This document shows, one piece after another, positions 7,969 through 16,728 of a stretch of DNA of 58,960 bases. Position 1 is the first letter of the stretch; every line of letters begins with the position of its first letter. The DNA is from Myxococcales bacterium. Lineage in GTDB: Bacteria; Myxococcota; Myxococcia; Myxococcales; Myxococcaceae. The notes under the pieces were generated by a model. That model ran no database searches and was not told where the DNA came from. It was given only the letters and a program-made list of their open reading frames with translations. A program made the translations under genes and the position numbers. The DNA is taken from contig JAUXRI010000118.1 of assembly GCA_030681895.1 (NCBI GenBank), positions 1 to 58,960 of the forward strand, read 5' to 3'.

Positions 7969-10900
7969 ATGTTCGCGCGCGTCTGGCTTCCGGTCTGTCT
8001 CCTCGTCCTCGCGTGCGGTGGAACGGTCAATCCTCCCGCGAGCAAGTGCGAGGGCGTGCGCTGCACCGGAACCGACCTCTGCGATCCCTCGACTGGGAGC
8101 TGTGTGGGCCGAAGCGCCGACGCAGGGCTGGACGCTGGAGCCACCGATGCTGGCCGCGACGCTGGCTCCATCGATGCCGGTGCCGTCGATGGTGGCGTCG
8201 ATGCGGGGACTCTCGATGCAGGCCGAGATGCAGGGGCAGATGCCGGCGCTCCAGATGCTGGGTCACGCGACGCAGGTTTCCTCGACGCAGGCGCTCCCGA
8301 GTGTTTCGACAGCTTCGACTGTCTGGGCGTGCGCAACCGCTGCGACACCACCACCGGCCGCTGCGTCGAGTGCCTCATCGACGGCCACTGTCCGAGCGCG
8401 ATTCCGAAGTGCGACGTCGTTCGAAACGACTGCGTCGAGTGCCTCTCGAACGTCGATTGCCAGAACCCGCGGCCGACCTGTCGAGCGCGCGCGTGCGATG
8501 ACTGCCTGACCCTCGCGGAGTGCGGGCCTGGGCAGAGTTGCGACCTGCGCTTTGGCGACTGTTTCGTGCTCCCAGACTCGTGCGCCGCTCCGCAGGTGCT
8601 CGCGATCGCCGACGCCGGGGGCTCCCAGTTCGTCACCGTCGATCTCTCGACCGCGGTCGATGACGTGTCGACTTCATGCGGCACGGGAGCCGATCTCATC
8701 TACGCCCTCAACCTCTCTGCGCCGCGAGACGTGACGATCACCGCGAGGCGAGTTGGCGCGGGGACGGCGGTGCCGGCGGTCGCGTTGCGGAGCGCGCCGT
8801 GTGCATCCGGGGCCGAGGTCGCGTGCGATCAGGTGCGTGATGGAGGTTTCGCCGCCTCGCTTGCGCTGAGCAACGTCGCAGCAGGCTCGTACTTCGTGAT
8901 CCTCGAGTCTCCCGTCGGCTCGACCGGCCGGGTCGAGCTTGGCGTCACCGCTGTGCCTCAGCCGACGATGGCAACGAACGACACCTGCGCCGGCGTCGAG
9001 GCGTTGTCGTTCTTCGGGACCCGTGCCGTGGCGGTGGGCTCGACCGTGCTCGGCAGCAACGACGGGCTGGGCCCGAGCTGCAGCCCGACCGCGAACACCA
9101 CCGGCAACGATCTCGTCTATTCGTACGACGTCGACGGTGGCAGCAACGTGGCCGTCACAGTCCGTCCGCTGACGGGCTCCACGTTGACCCCGGTGGTCTC
9201 GGTACGGCCCGCGTGCGTCAGCTCGGCGAGCGAGCTCGTCTGCAGCGCCGCGTCGACCCCTGGAGACACGAGCACGGCAGCGATTTCGAACCAGCCGACA
9301 GGCCGCTACGTCGTGGTGGTCGACTCCGCCAACGGCACCAGCGGCTCGTTCCAGCTCGAGGTGACGAAGACGCCGATCGTTCCGAACGACACGTGCGCGG
9401 GCCTTCAGCCGCTCACCTTCACGGGCACGGTGGCCACCGCGACGGGCGACACGAGCTTCGCCGTGAACGACAACGCCATGACCGACGCGACGCCGTCGTG
9501 CTCCGCCTCGGCCCGCAGCTCGGGGCAAGACGTGATGTTCTCGTACACGCTCGCTCAGGCGCGAGACGTGACGGTCAGCGTGACGCCGACCGGCCTGAGC
9601 CCGACGTTCTGGCCCGTGCTCTCGATTCGAAACGCGTGCGCCAACGCCGCGACCAACGCCGAGGTGGCCTGCGTCAGCCCCAACGCGTCGATGCAGGCGA
9701 GGGCGACGCTCGTGAACCAGACAGCCGGCACGTACGTGGTGTGGGTCGACTCTGCCGCGCAGACGTCGGGGCCCTTCCAACTCGAGGTGGTGACGGCCGC
9801 GCCGACCCCGCCGCCTGCGAACGACTCGTGCTCGTCACCTCAGGCCCTGGTCTTCGCGGCGAACGTCGCGACGGTGAGCGGCTCGACGCTGCAGGCCGCG
9901 AACGACAACTTCCCCTTCGACGTGTCGCCGACGTGTTCTCCGAGTGGAAGGCAGAATGGGCGTGACGTGGTGTACTCGTTCTCGCTCGCCGCGCCGCAAG
10001 ACGTGACCATCGACGTCACCCCCACGGCGACCTCGTTGCTTCGGCCCGCGCTCTACGTTCGCCGGGGGACCTGCACGTCGCAGCTGCTCGGGGACGAGCT
10101 GGTCTGTCTCGAGCGCGTCGGGCCTGCTCGCACGGTGCTCACCAACCTCGCGGCGGGCACGTACTTCCTCTTCGTCGACGGCGCAGGCGGCAGCGCCGGA
10201 GACTTCACGCTCTCGGTCACTCGCTCGGCTCCGACGACGCCTCCCTCGAACGACGAGTGCGCGGGCGCGCAGGCGCTGAGCTTCACGAACGACGTGGTGA
10301 CGGTGGTGGACACGACGTTCGGCGCGAGCAACTCGAACTCGCCCAGCGACAACGCTCCGGCGTGCGGTGTCGACTTCATCCCCAGGCGATGGGGGCGCGA
10401 TCTCATCTATTCGTACACGCTGACGAGCGCGAAGGACGTCGAGGTGCGGGTGACGAGCGGCGGCGGCAGCCAGTACTCGCCGGTGACGTACGTGCGCGGG
10501 GCAGGGCAGTGCACGCTGGGCTTCGCAGGGAACGAGGTCGCGTGCGGCGCGGCGAACGGCCCCGGCACGGCGGTCGTCTACATCCCCAACCAGGCTGCGG
10601 GCACCTATCCACTCTTCGTCGACTCGAACTCGTACGACACCGGCACCTTCACGCTGCAGGTGCGTCAGCTGCCGCCCTCGCTCCCGCCAGCCAACGACAC
10701 CTGCAGCGCGCCGGTGATGGTGACGCAGGGCGCGACGGGCGTGACGGGGAACACCACCGGCGCGATCGACGACTTCTCCATCGGCAGCAACCCGCGGTAC
10801 GCACCGGCCTGTGGCAACTCGTTCATGAGCGGCCGCGAGCTCGTCTACGCCTTCACGCCGCCTTCGAGCGGGACCTTCACCGCGACGGTGGTGCCGCAGG

Positions 10901-11103
10901 GCGTGTTCGATCCCGCGTTGCTGCAGTTGAACGGCAGTTGCTCGGCCAGCCAGTGCGTGCGTTCGGCCGACACAGCAGGCCCGGGCGCGTCAGAGGCGAT
11001 CACCTTCACCGCGAGCGCCGGTCAGACGCTCTTCTTCGTCGTCGACAGCGCCGACGCCTCGGCTCCGTACGGCTTCGGGAGCTTCACGCTGCGCGTGCAG
11101 TAA
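7969..11103 (+). CDS. Large modular lipoprotein with DAG linker and repeated NDxC beta modules
   Basis: 1044 residues. A lipoprotein signal ends LLVLAC (Cys16), so the protein should be lipidated and exported. Next come a cysteine-rich segment, a 58-residue Asp-Ala-Gly linker (residues 51-108), a second cysteine-rich segment (residues ~111-190, with motifs such as CVECLSNVDC) and six ~150-residue modules. Each module starts with an NDTC/NDSC/NDEC-like sequence, contains a second Cys, then a D-L/V-x-Y/F-S-Y core, and ends near GSFxLxV. The pattern resembles the beta-sandwich PPC (pre-peptidase C-terminal) domain, which is inference. No catalytic domain is visible, so surface binding or adhesion is plausible. 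A paralogue lies at 47312-49684. Confidence 0.85.
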   Translation: MFARVWLPVCLLVLACGGTVNPPASKCEGVRCTGTDLCDPSTGSCVGRSADAGLDAGATDAGRDAGSIDAGAVDGGVDAGTLDAGRDAGADAGAPDAGSRDAGFLDAGAPECFDSFDCLGVRNRCDTTTGRCVECLIDGHCPSAIPKCDVVRNDCVECLSNVDCQNPRPTCRARACDDCLTLAECGPGQSCDLRFGDCFVLPDSCAAPQVLAIADAGGSQFVTVDLSTAVDDVSTSCGTGADLIYALNLSAPRDVTITARRVGAGTAVPAVALRSAPCASGAEVACDQVRDGGFAASLALSNVAAGSYFVILESPVGSTGRVELGVTAVPQPTMATNDTCAGVEALSFFGTRAVAVGSTVLGSNDGLGPSCSPTANTTGNDLVYSYDVDGGSNVAVTVRPLTGSTLTPVVSVRPACVSSASELVCSAASTPGDTSTAAISNQPTGRYVVVVDSANGTSGSFQLEVTKTPIVPNDTCAGLQPLTFTGTVATATGDTSFAVNDNAMTDATPSCSASARSSGQDVMFSYTLAQARDVTVSVTPTGLSPTFWPVLSIRNACANAATNAEVACVSPNASMQARATLVNQTAGTYVVWVDSAAQTSGPFQLEVVTAAPTPPPANDSCSSPQALVFAANVATVSGSTLQAANDNFPFDVSPTCSPSGRQNGRDVVYSFSLAAPQDVTIDVTPTATSLLRPALYVRRGTCTSQLLGDELVCLERVGPARTVLTNLAAGTYFLFVDGAGGSAGDFTLSVTRSAPTTPPSNDECAGAQALSFTNDVVTVVDTTFGASNSNSPSDNAPACGVDFIPRRWGRDLIYSYTLTSAKDVEVRVTSGGGSQYSPVTYVRGAGQCTLGFAGNEVACGAANGPGTAVVYIPNQAAGTYPLFVDSNSYDTGTFTLQVRQLPPSLPPANDTCSAPVMVTQGATGVTGNTTGAIDDFSIGSNPRYAPACGNSFMSGRELVYAFTPPSSGTFTATVVPQGVFDPALLQLNGSCSASQCVRSADTAGPGASEAITFTASAGQTLFFVVDSADASAPYGFGSFTLRVQ
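8119..8292 (+). repeat. Asp-Ala-Gly coding tandem repeat (low complexity)
   Basis: Fifty-eight codons encode twelve DAG triplets and one DGG, spaced by one or two variable residues. This forms a flexible linker between the lipidated N-terminus and the cysteine-rich part. Degenerate GATGCxGG-like DNA units recur throughout, so length variation between strains is likely. Confidence 0.85.
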
Positions 11104-11106
11104 CGA

Positions 11107-11640
11107 CTACTTCCCGCCGCCTTCGCGAAGCCACCGCTCCACGCCCTTCGCGACGGTGAGGAAGTTCGGCTGAATGCGGCCCACGAGGAACGACTCGACG
11201 GCCGGTCCGATGGTGCCTGCGAGGAGTCTGGGCACCCCGCGCACCTTCGCGGCGTCGACCTTCAGCTCGCCGCGGATCGTGAAGCGCATCGAGGTGTCGC
11301 TCACGACGGTGAAGGTGTTCGTCCCCTGCGCGTCGAGCGCGTCTTTGAACGCCGGCACGATCGTCTTCCACTGGCAGGTGAACTCGTTCGCATTCCACGT
11401 CGCGAGATCGTCCCACTCCATCAGGTCTTCGCTGACGACCTTGCGCACCACCGACGGAATCTCACCGCCGCCCTTCCAGCGGTTCACCAGCTTCACGAGC
11501 GGGCCCTCTTCGGTCCGCGACGTCACGGTGATCGCCCGCACGTTCTCGAGGTACGGCACGAGCTTCGGCAGATCGTCGCGGTACGCCTTGAAGACCTGCT
11601 CGCGGGAAAAGGGAATGTCGACTGACACGTCGAGGCGCAT
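11107..11640 (-). CDS. SRPBCC/START-like domain protein
   Basis: 177 residues from ATG 11640, preceded by AAGGAA. The chain begins with MRLDVSVDIPFSREQVFKAYRD, the first strand and helix typical of SRPBCC (polyketide cyclase / START-like) proteins. It continues with ~7 strands and a long C-terminal helix (PAVESFLVGRIQPNFLTVAKGVERWL). The fold forms a hydrophobic ligand cavity; the ligand is unknown. No signal peptide is present. It is the last gene of a three-gene minus-strand operon, 11 bases after the metallo-hydrolase-like gene. It ends 3 bases from the convergent lipoprotein gene. Confidence 0.75.
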   Translation of the reverse strand: MRLDVSVDIPFSREQVFKAYRDDLPKLVPYLENVRAITVTSRTEEGPLVKLVNRWKGGGEIPSVVRKVVSEDLMEWDDLATWNANEFTCQWKTIVPAFKDALDAQGTNTFTVVSDTSMRFTIRGELKVDAAKVRGVPRLLAGTIGPAVESFLVGRIQPNFLTVAKGVERWLREGGGK

Positions 11641-11651
11641 GGTGGGATTCC

Positions 11652-12692
11652 TTACTTCGCGGTGGGCACGTGCACGCCCACGTCGGTCGGGGTGAAGGTG
11701 AAGGTCGGCGAGAGGCCAGGCGCGAAGATCGACGCGGTCAGCTCTGACGAGGTCGCGACCGCGGGGAAGGCAGCGTTGGAGGCACACGGACCGGCCACGA
11801 GCTTCTCGACGATCATCGACGAGTACTGATCGAGCGAGTCTTCCCGGGTGTTCCCGTTGAGCACGACCTCGAACTTCATCTGCTCGGCGTAGGCGCGAAC
11901 ACCGGCGATGCGCGACTGGCTGGGCTCGTAGCTCTCGGGCGACACGCCGTTCTCACTCACCACGAAGAGCCCGTTCTGCGTCACCACGCACAGCGACATG
12001 TTGCCGCGCGTATGGCCAGGGGTCGACAGGAGCGCGACGCCGGTCCCGAGGCGGACGTCTCCATCGAGCAGCACCACCTTGTCCTCGGCGATGTCGCAGC
12101 CGTTGGGCACGTACCAGACGGCGTTCATCGGGTGCAGATCGCGAGCGGTGAGCCACTCCTCGCGCATCACCAGCAGCTTCGCGTTCGGGAAGTACGCCGT
12201 GCGCCCCAACCACCGCCGCAGGTCCTGCACGTGCAGATGATCGAACGCGATGAAGTCGACGTCTTCGGGCGTCAGGCCGACGGCGCGGAGGTGCTCCTCG
12301 GCCGTGCCGTGAAACGAGGGGATCACCTTCTTCGAGAGGAAGTCACCGAAGCGCGTCGCGAGGTCTGCGTAGAAGGTCGCGCTGCGGTTCGACTCGATGT
12401 CGCTGGGGTTGAACAGCAGCGTGCGTCGCCGGCCCTCGTGCTCGAACTGCACGATCTGCATGCGGTTGGTCATCATCACGAACGGCGCGGGAGAGAGCGC
12501 TCCGCTCGAGAACGCGTAGGTGGTCGGGTAGGGGAAGGTCACCAGCCGGTGCGTCGTGCAGGAGGCCACCGGGCCGGCCGTCATCAACCGTTCCCGCGTC
12601 GTCGCTGCGGCGTGCCGGAGTCGTCGAAGGCGCTCCGCCGGCCATCGCTCTGCCCACGCCTCTCGGAGCCCGCCTGACAGGGGTTCGAACAT
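11652..12692 (-). CDS. MBL-fold metallo-hydrolase-like protein with altered metal site
   Basis: 346 residues. The metallo-beta-lactamase fold shows as DFIAFDHLHVQDLRRW (residues ~165-180) and LLSTPGHTRGNMSLCV (~225-240). The canonical HxHxDH motif is only partly kept (HLHVQD, lacking the D-H pair). The later Asp and His ligands are also not obvious: SENGVS and VLNGNT occupy the expected places. The substrate is unknown and metal binding may be reduced or rearranged. The ATG overlaps the stop of the upstream barrel gene by one base (TGATG) and has GGAGG, so the two genes are translationally coupled. Confidence 0.75.
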   Translation of the reverse strand: MFEPLSGGLREAWAERWPAERLRRLRHAAATTRERLMTAGPVASCTTHRLVTFPYPTTYAFSSGALSPAPFVMMTNRMQIVQFEHEGRRRTLLFNPSDIESNRSATFYADLATRFGDFLSKKVIPSFHGTAEEHLRAVGLTPEDVDFIAFDHLHVQDLRRWLGRTAYFPNAKLLVMREEWLTARDLHPMNAVWYVPNGCDIAEDKVVLLDGDVRLGTGVALLSTPGHTRGNMSLCVVTQNGLFVVSENGVSPESYEPSQSRIAGVRAYAEQMKFEVVLNGNTREDSLDQYSSMIVEKLVAGPCASNAAFPAVATSSELTASIFAPGLSPTFTFTPTDVGVHVPTAK

Positions 12693-13684
12693 CAATCCTC
12701 CGAGTCGTCATCACCACCGCGTTTGCGGCGCGGCTTGTCGTCCTCATCGTCTTCGTCGGTCTTCTTGCGAGCGGGGCCTTTGCGCGGCTTCGGCTGCTCC
12801 TCGGCGTCTTCTTCGTCTTCCCGCACCGACGGGCGGTCTTCTTCTTCTTCACCCTCGGCCGTCACCTTCGTTGGCGGGGTGCCGACGGCGATGCTGAAGC
12901 CGGGGAGGATCGCCCAGCTGAAGCCGCCGGTGAGCGTCTGTTCTCCCGTCGCGGTGGCGCCGACCCGGGAGCTGATCGTCTGCGACAGCGCTGGATTCAC
13001 CGCGAACGCGATCTCAGGGCGCAGCGACACCGTGCCCAGGGCGATCGAGAAGCCGATCGCGCCCATGATCTGATGCGTCGACGTCTGCGTGATCGAATCG
13101 GTCCGGTCGGCGTTCACGTTCGGCGCCGAGCTCGAGTTGCTGCGGTTGAAGACGAAGTCGTAGCCGGCGCCTGCGTAGAAACCTGAGGTGTGGCTGAAGA
13201 GCAGCTTGAGGCCGCCCAGGAACGTGAAGCTCGTGGTCGCGCGTGGGTTGACCTCGGTCTGCGCGCCGGTCGATTGCGCCACGAAGTCGGACGACGCGAC
13301 CGAGCCGTAGCCGAACCCGACGGCGGGAAGGATCGCGAAGTGGGCGACCCTGGAGCGGTTTACCGTCCACTTGAGGCCGGGCTGCACGCCCGCAGGCGAG
13401 ACGTGGAAGTTGAGCGCCACGTGATCGTTGAAGCCCTTCTGCACGTTCGCCTCGAACGCCGGAATGCTGAACGCGCGGTTCTGGGTCTGCTGGTTCGATT
13501 GCTCGCCGCCGACGCCGGTGGTGGTGACGATCGGGCCCGTCTGAGACGAGTAGCCGACACCCGAAAAGACGCCCACCTCGGTGCCTCGCCCGACGGGCGC
13601 CGCCATCATGCCCAGCGTCATCGAGCGCGGCGTGACACAGCCGACGAGCAGGAGCGGGAGGACCAGCGAGAGGCCAGAGCGCAT
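12692..13684 (-). CDS. Outer-membrane beta-barrel lipoprotein with charged C-terminal tail
   Basis: 330 residues from ATG 13684. The lipoprotein signal ends LLLVGC (Cys16). The body is rich in alternating aromatic/hydrophobic strands and Gly (EVGVFSGVGYSSQTG, FYAGAGYDFVFNRS), typical of OmpA/OmpW-like barrels. The last ~65 residues are an unusual Glu/Asp/Lys/Arg-rich tail (EEEEDRPSVREDEEDAEE, ending in DDDSED). It probably sits in the outer membrane or on its inner leaflet. The function is unknown. It is the first gene of the operon, divergent from ruvB with 70 bases between. Confidence 0.75.
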   Translation of the reverse strand: MRSGLSLVLPLLLVGCVTPRSMTLGMMAAPVGRGTEVGVFSGVGYSSQTGPIVTTTGVGGEQSNQQTQNRAFSIPAFEANVQKGFNDHVALNFHVSPAGVQPGLKWTVNRSRVAHFAILPAVGFGYGSVASSDFVAQSTGAQTEVNPRATTSFTFLGGLKLLFSHTSGFYAGAGYDFVFNRSNSSSAPNVNADRTDSITQTSTHQIMGAIGFSIALGTVSLRPEIAFAVNPALSQTISSRVGATATGEQTLTGGFSWAILPGFSIAVGTPPTKVTAEGEEEEDRPSVREDEEDAEEQPKPRKGPARKKTDEDDEDDKPRRKRGGDDDSED

Positions 13685-13754
13685 GGCGGCGCATGCTACA
13701 ACCGCGCGCACGCGTGGCGCGCAATTTGGGTAGAAGGCGGGTCTGCGGAGCGAC

Positions 13755-14783
13755 ATGAAACGGAACAATGACGAGCTGGAGCCGGGCGTGGCCACCGACG
13801 AGGTGCGGCTCGAGGCCTCGCTCCGCCCTCGTGGCTTCGGCGAGTACGTGGGGCAGACCCGCGTCGTCGAGAAGCTCAAGGTGTACGTCAAGGCCGCGAA
13901 GGCGCGCGGCGAGTCACTCGATCACTGTCTGTTCTCGGGTCCGCCGGGCCTCGGGAAGACCTCGCTGGCGCACATCATCGCGAACGAGCTCGGCGCGGGC
14001 TTGCACGTCACCAGCGGGCCTGCGCTCGAGAAGAAGGGCGATCTCGCCGGGCTCCTGACCAACCTCGCGCCGCGTGACGTGCTCTTCATCGACGAGATCC
14101 ACCGGCTGTCGGCCGCGGTCGAGGAGTACCTGTACCCGGCGATGGAGGACTTCCGCCTCGACATCACCATCGACACCGGCCCTGCCGCGCGCGCGATGAA
14201 GATCGACTTGCCGCCGTTCACGCTCATCGGCGCCACCACCCGCACGGGTCTGCTCACCTCGCCGTTGCGCGACCGATTCCAGATTCAAGAGCGCCTCGAG
14301 TACTACGACGCCGCCCAGCTCGAGCTGATCCTGAAGCGCTCTGCCGGCATCCTGAACATCGAGCTGGCTCCCGAAGGCGCGAAGGAAGTCGCCCGCCGAT
14401 CGCGCGGCACGCCTCGCATCGCCAATCGCCTGTTGCGGCGCCTGCGCGACTTCGCCGAGGTGGAAGGCGACGGGACGATCACCCGCTCCCTCGCCGACAC
14501 CGCGCTCGCGCGCCTCGACATCGACGCGGCAGGCCTCGATCAGATGGACCGAAGGCTGCTGCAGACCATCATCGACAAGTTCGGCGGTGGGCCGGTCGGG
14601 GTCGAGACGATCGCGGCGGCCGTCGGCGAAGAGCGAGAGACCATCGAAGACGTCTACGAGCCCTACCTGCTGCAGGAGGGGTTCCTTCACCGGACCCCCC
14701 GCGGCCGCATGGCCACCGCCCGGGCGTACGAGTATTTCGGCAAAACCACGCCGCGCCGCGACCCTCAGAACGACCTCTTCTGA
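13755..14783 (+). CDS. ruvB: Holliday junction branch-migration helicase RuvB
   Basis: 342 residues, full length. RuvB is the hexameric AAA+ motor that, with RuvA, drives branch migration of Holliday junctions. Visible features are the N-terminal [15 protein letters not shown] motif, Walker [12 protein letters not shown] (residues ~59-69), Walker [10 protein letters not shown], sensor 1 GATTRTGLL, the arginine-finger region SPLRDRF, and the C-terminal winged helix ([27 protein letters not shown] region). ruvA and ruvC are not in the window. It may share the intergenic region with the divergent barrel gene for regulation. Confidence 0.97.
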   Translation: MKRNNDELEPGVATDEVRLEASLRPRGFGEYVGQTRVVEKLKVYVKAAKARGESLDHCLFSGPPGLGKTSLAHIIANELGAGLHVTSGPALEKKGDLAGLLTNLAPRDVLFIDEIHRLSAAVEEYLYPAMEDFRLDITIDTGPAARAMKIDLPPFTLIGATTRTGLLTSPLRDRFQIQERLEYYDAAQLELILKRSAGILNIELAPEGAKEVARRSRGTPRIANRLLRRLRDFAEVEGDGTITRSLADTALARLDIDAAGLDQMDRRLLQTIIDKFGGGPVGVETIAAAVGEERETIEDVYEPYLLQEGFLHRTPRGRMATARAYEYFGKTTPRRDPQNDLF

Positions 14784-15008
14784 GCGCCAACTTCCTATTG
14801 CACGGTAATCTGGACGATCGCCGCGACAGGCGTGTCAGACCGCCAACCTCTCGGATTTGTGCCATTGCTGTCGCGGCGTCTGTTTTCCGTGGTGGTGCAC
14901 GGGCACTCCAGCCAACGAAATCGCAGGTTTTAGCGAGACGAATCGCCATTTTGATGGCATATGGGTTGCGTTTGCAACGCGCCGCAGCACGAGGAGGCGC
15001 ACACAGTC

Positions 15009-15947
15009 ATGGCCGGTGACAGTTTCCAGCAGCGCACACTTCAGCGCACAGCGTCGATCGACGGCGTCGGGTTGCATTCCGGCCAGCCGGTCACGCTCCG
15101 CCTGATTCCCGCACCGATCGATCACGGTCTGGTCTTCGTCCGCACGGACCTGCCCGACAAGCCGGTGATTCCGGTTCGCTCGGAGTACGTCGTCGACACC
15201 TCGCTCGCCACGACGCTGGGCATCGGCAGCGCGCGCGTCGCGACCGTCGAGCACCTGCTGGCCGCGTTGAGCGGCCTGGGCATCGACAACCTTCGCATCG
15301 AGATCGACGGCCCCGAGGTGCCCATCGTCGATGGCAGCGCCGAGCCCTTCGCGAGGCTCATCGCCGAGACGGGCATCCGCACGCAGGACGAGTTCAAGCA
15401 GTTCATCGTCATCAAGCGCTCGGTGACGGTGATCGACGGCGACAAGCACGCCACGTTCTCTCCGGCGCGCCGTTTCCGCATCGACTGCACCATCGACTTC
15501 AAGCACCCGCTCATCTCGGACCAGCAATTCACCCTCGAGTTCAGCGGCCACTCGTTCGTTCGTGAAGTCGCGCGCGCCCGCACGTTTGGCTTCCTGCGCG
15601 ACGTCGATCGGCTGCGCCAGATGGGCCTGGCCCGTGGTGGTTCGCTCGAGAACGCGGTCGTCGTCGACGACTTCTCGATCCTGAACCCCGAGGGGCTGCG
15701 GTTCCCCGACGAGTTCGTGCGCCACAAGCTGCTCGACGCGCTCGGAGACGTCTCGCTGCTCGGCCGCCCGGTCATCGGCGCCATGACGGCGTACAAGACG
15801 GGCCACGCGCTGAACCAGCGGCTCGTCGCGAAGGTGTTGAGCGACCCTGCGAACTACGAGGTCGTCCGCGCTCGCGGTCGTGATCTCTCGAATGCCCGCC
15901 TCGAGGTCACCGATCTCGCTGGCGTGCTCGCGCCGCACGCGGCCTGA
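15009..15947 (+). CDS. lpxC: UDP-3-O-acyl-N-acetylglucosamine deacetylase LpxC
   Basis: 312 residues from ATG 15009, which has GAGGAGG 11 bases upstream; this excludes the longer in-frame start. LpxC is the zinc enzyme that commits the cell to lipid A synthesis. Visible motifs: QRTLQRTASIDGVGLHSG (residues 7-24), the zinc ligand region VEHLLAALSGLGIDN, the catalytic stretch RTFGFLRDVDRLRQMGLARG, SLENAVVVDD, and HKLLDALGD carrying the remaining zinc ligands. The organism therefore makes lipopolysaccharide. The 225-base upstream gap contains a small inverted repeat, GTTGC-GTTT-GCAAC at 14965-14978, near a plausible promoter region. Confidence 0.96.
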   Translation: MAGDSFQQRTLQRTASIDGVGLHSGQPVTLRLIPAPIDHGLVFVRTDLPDKPVIPVRSEYVVDTSLATTLGIGSARVATVEHLLAALSGLGIDNLRIEIDGPEVPIVDGSAEPFARLIAETGIRTQDEFKQFIVIKRSVTVIDGDKHATFSPARRFRIDCTIDFKHPLISDQQFTLEFSGHSFVREVARARTFGFLRDVDRLRQMGLARGGSLENAVVVDDFSILNPEGLRFPDEFVRHKLLDALGDVSLLGRPVIGAMTAYKTGHALNQRLVAKVLSDPANYEVVRARGRDLSNARLEVTDLAGVLAPHAA

Positions 15948-16239
15948 GCAGCGGCGCACGAGGCCAGTGCCACTGGTCACTTGAGCGAGCCGGCGCAGGC
16001 GCTCTCTCTGATGAACCCGATGGCCGATTGTGACGCGACGGGGCGGGGTTCCCAGGCGCTCCTTCGAGGCAGGGGACGAAGCGTCGTTGATCACCGCGTT
16101 GACCGCGGCGCTCGCACGCGTCTCGCAGTGATCTGCGTCACGCGACGACGTCACTTCGATGCATCAGTCTGAGGCGGGCGCTGGCTGATCCACGTGGCCC
16201 CGGGGTTGCTCCACTCGCGGGCAGCCCTGGAGGGGCCCC
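15948..16239. other. Intergenic region after lpxC, no gene seen
   Basis: 292 bases. It contains a perfect short inverted repeat, CCAGTG-C-CACTGG at 15964-15976, just past lpxC; without a T tract it is more likely an operator or processing hairpin than a terminator. Short frames on both strands show no recognisable protein. The end of the region provides a GGAGG-like ribosome site for the next gene. Confidence 0.5.
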
Positions 16240-16653
16240 ATGAAACCTGGCGTGCTCGTCGTCGAACCCCACCTCGATTCCTTCGCCGTTCTGCACCGAC
16301 GCCTGCTCGACAGGTTCGACCCGGTCTGGGCCGTGACGTTCGAGGAGGCGCTGCGAAGCATGAGGTCGGGCAACGTCACCATCGACGCGGTGCTGGTGCG
16401 GGCCGATTCCCTGGCTGGCCTCGAGTTCATCGCTCAGGCGACGAAGCGGCACCCCCACACGCCGGTCGTCGCCATCGCGCCGTGGGAAGTGCAGGGCGAT
16501 CGCGCGTGCGCTCACGGGGCGAAGGAGTGGGTCTCGTCGCCCATCAACTTTCCGCACCTGCTCGCGCTGCTCGACGTGGTCGGCTGCGCGGCCCGAAGTG
16601 ATCGGGAGGCCAGGGGTTCCGGCCTTTCGCACCTCGTCTTGGCATCAGTCTGA
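16240..16653 (+). CDS. Degenerate response-regulator receiver-like protein
   Basis: 137 residues with a CheY-like alpha/beta order, starting VLVVEPHLDS. The acidic pair of beta1 is replaced by Glu-Pro. The strand that normally ends in the phospho-Asp reads DAVLVRADSLAG, with Arg where the acceptor should be. The conserved Lys of beta5 is absent (WVSSPINF instead of KP). It is therefore probably a non-phosphorylatable pseudo-receiver acting by protein contact. GGAGGGG precedes the ATG. No output domain is present. It stands as a single gene between lpxC and a lipoprotein gene. Confidence 0.65.
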   Translation: MKPGVLVVEPHLDSFAVLHRRLLDRFDPVWAVTFEEALRSMRSGNVTIDAVLVRADSLAGLEFIAQATKRHPHTPVVAIAPWEVQGDRACAHGAKEWVSSPINFPHLLALLDVVGCAARSDREARGSGLSHLVLASV

Positions 16654-16728
16654 CCCGTCACCCCATCACCCTGACCGGTCGCCGCGGCGCGACGCTGACG
16701 CTCGCAGGTGCCGGAGGGTCGGTAGTGC

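Noticed and set aside
8119..8292. CRISPR or other nucleic-acid repeat array
   Set aside because: The repeat is a degenerate in-frame Asp-Ala-Gly linker with no constant repeat or spacers.
14835..16154. 439-codon minus-strand frame across lpxC
   Set aside because: It is antisense to a certain lpxC, and its composition is the Arg/Asp/Val pattern of a shadow frame.
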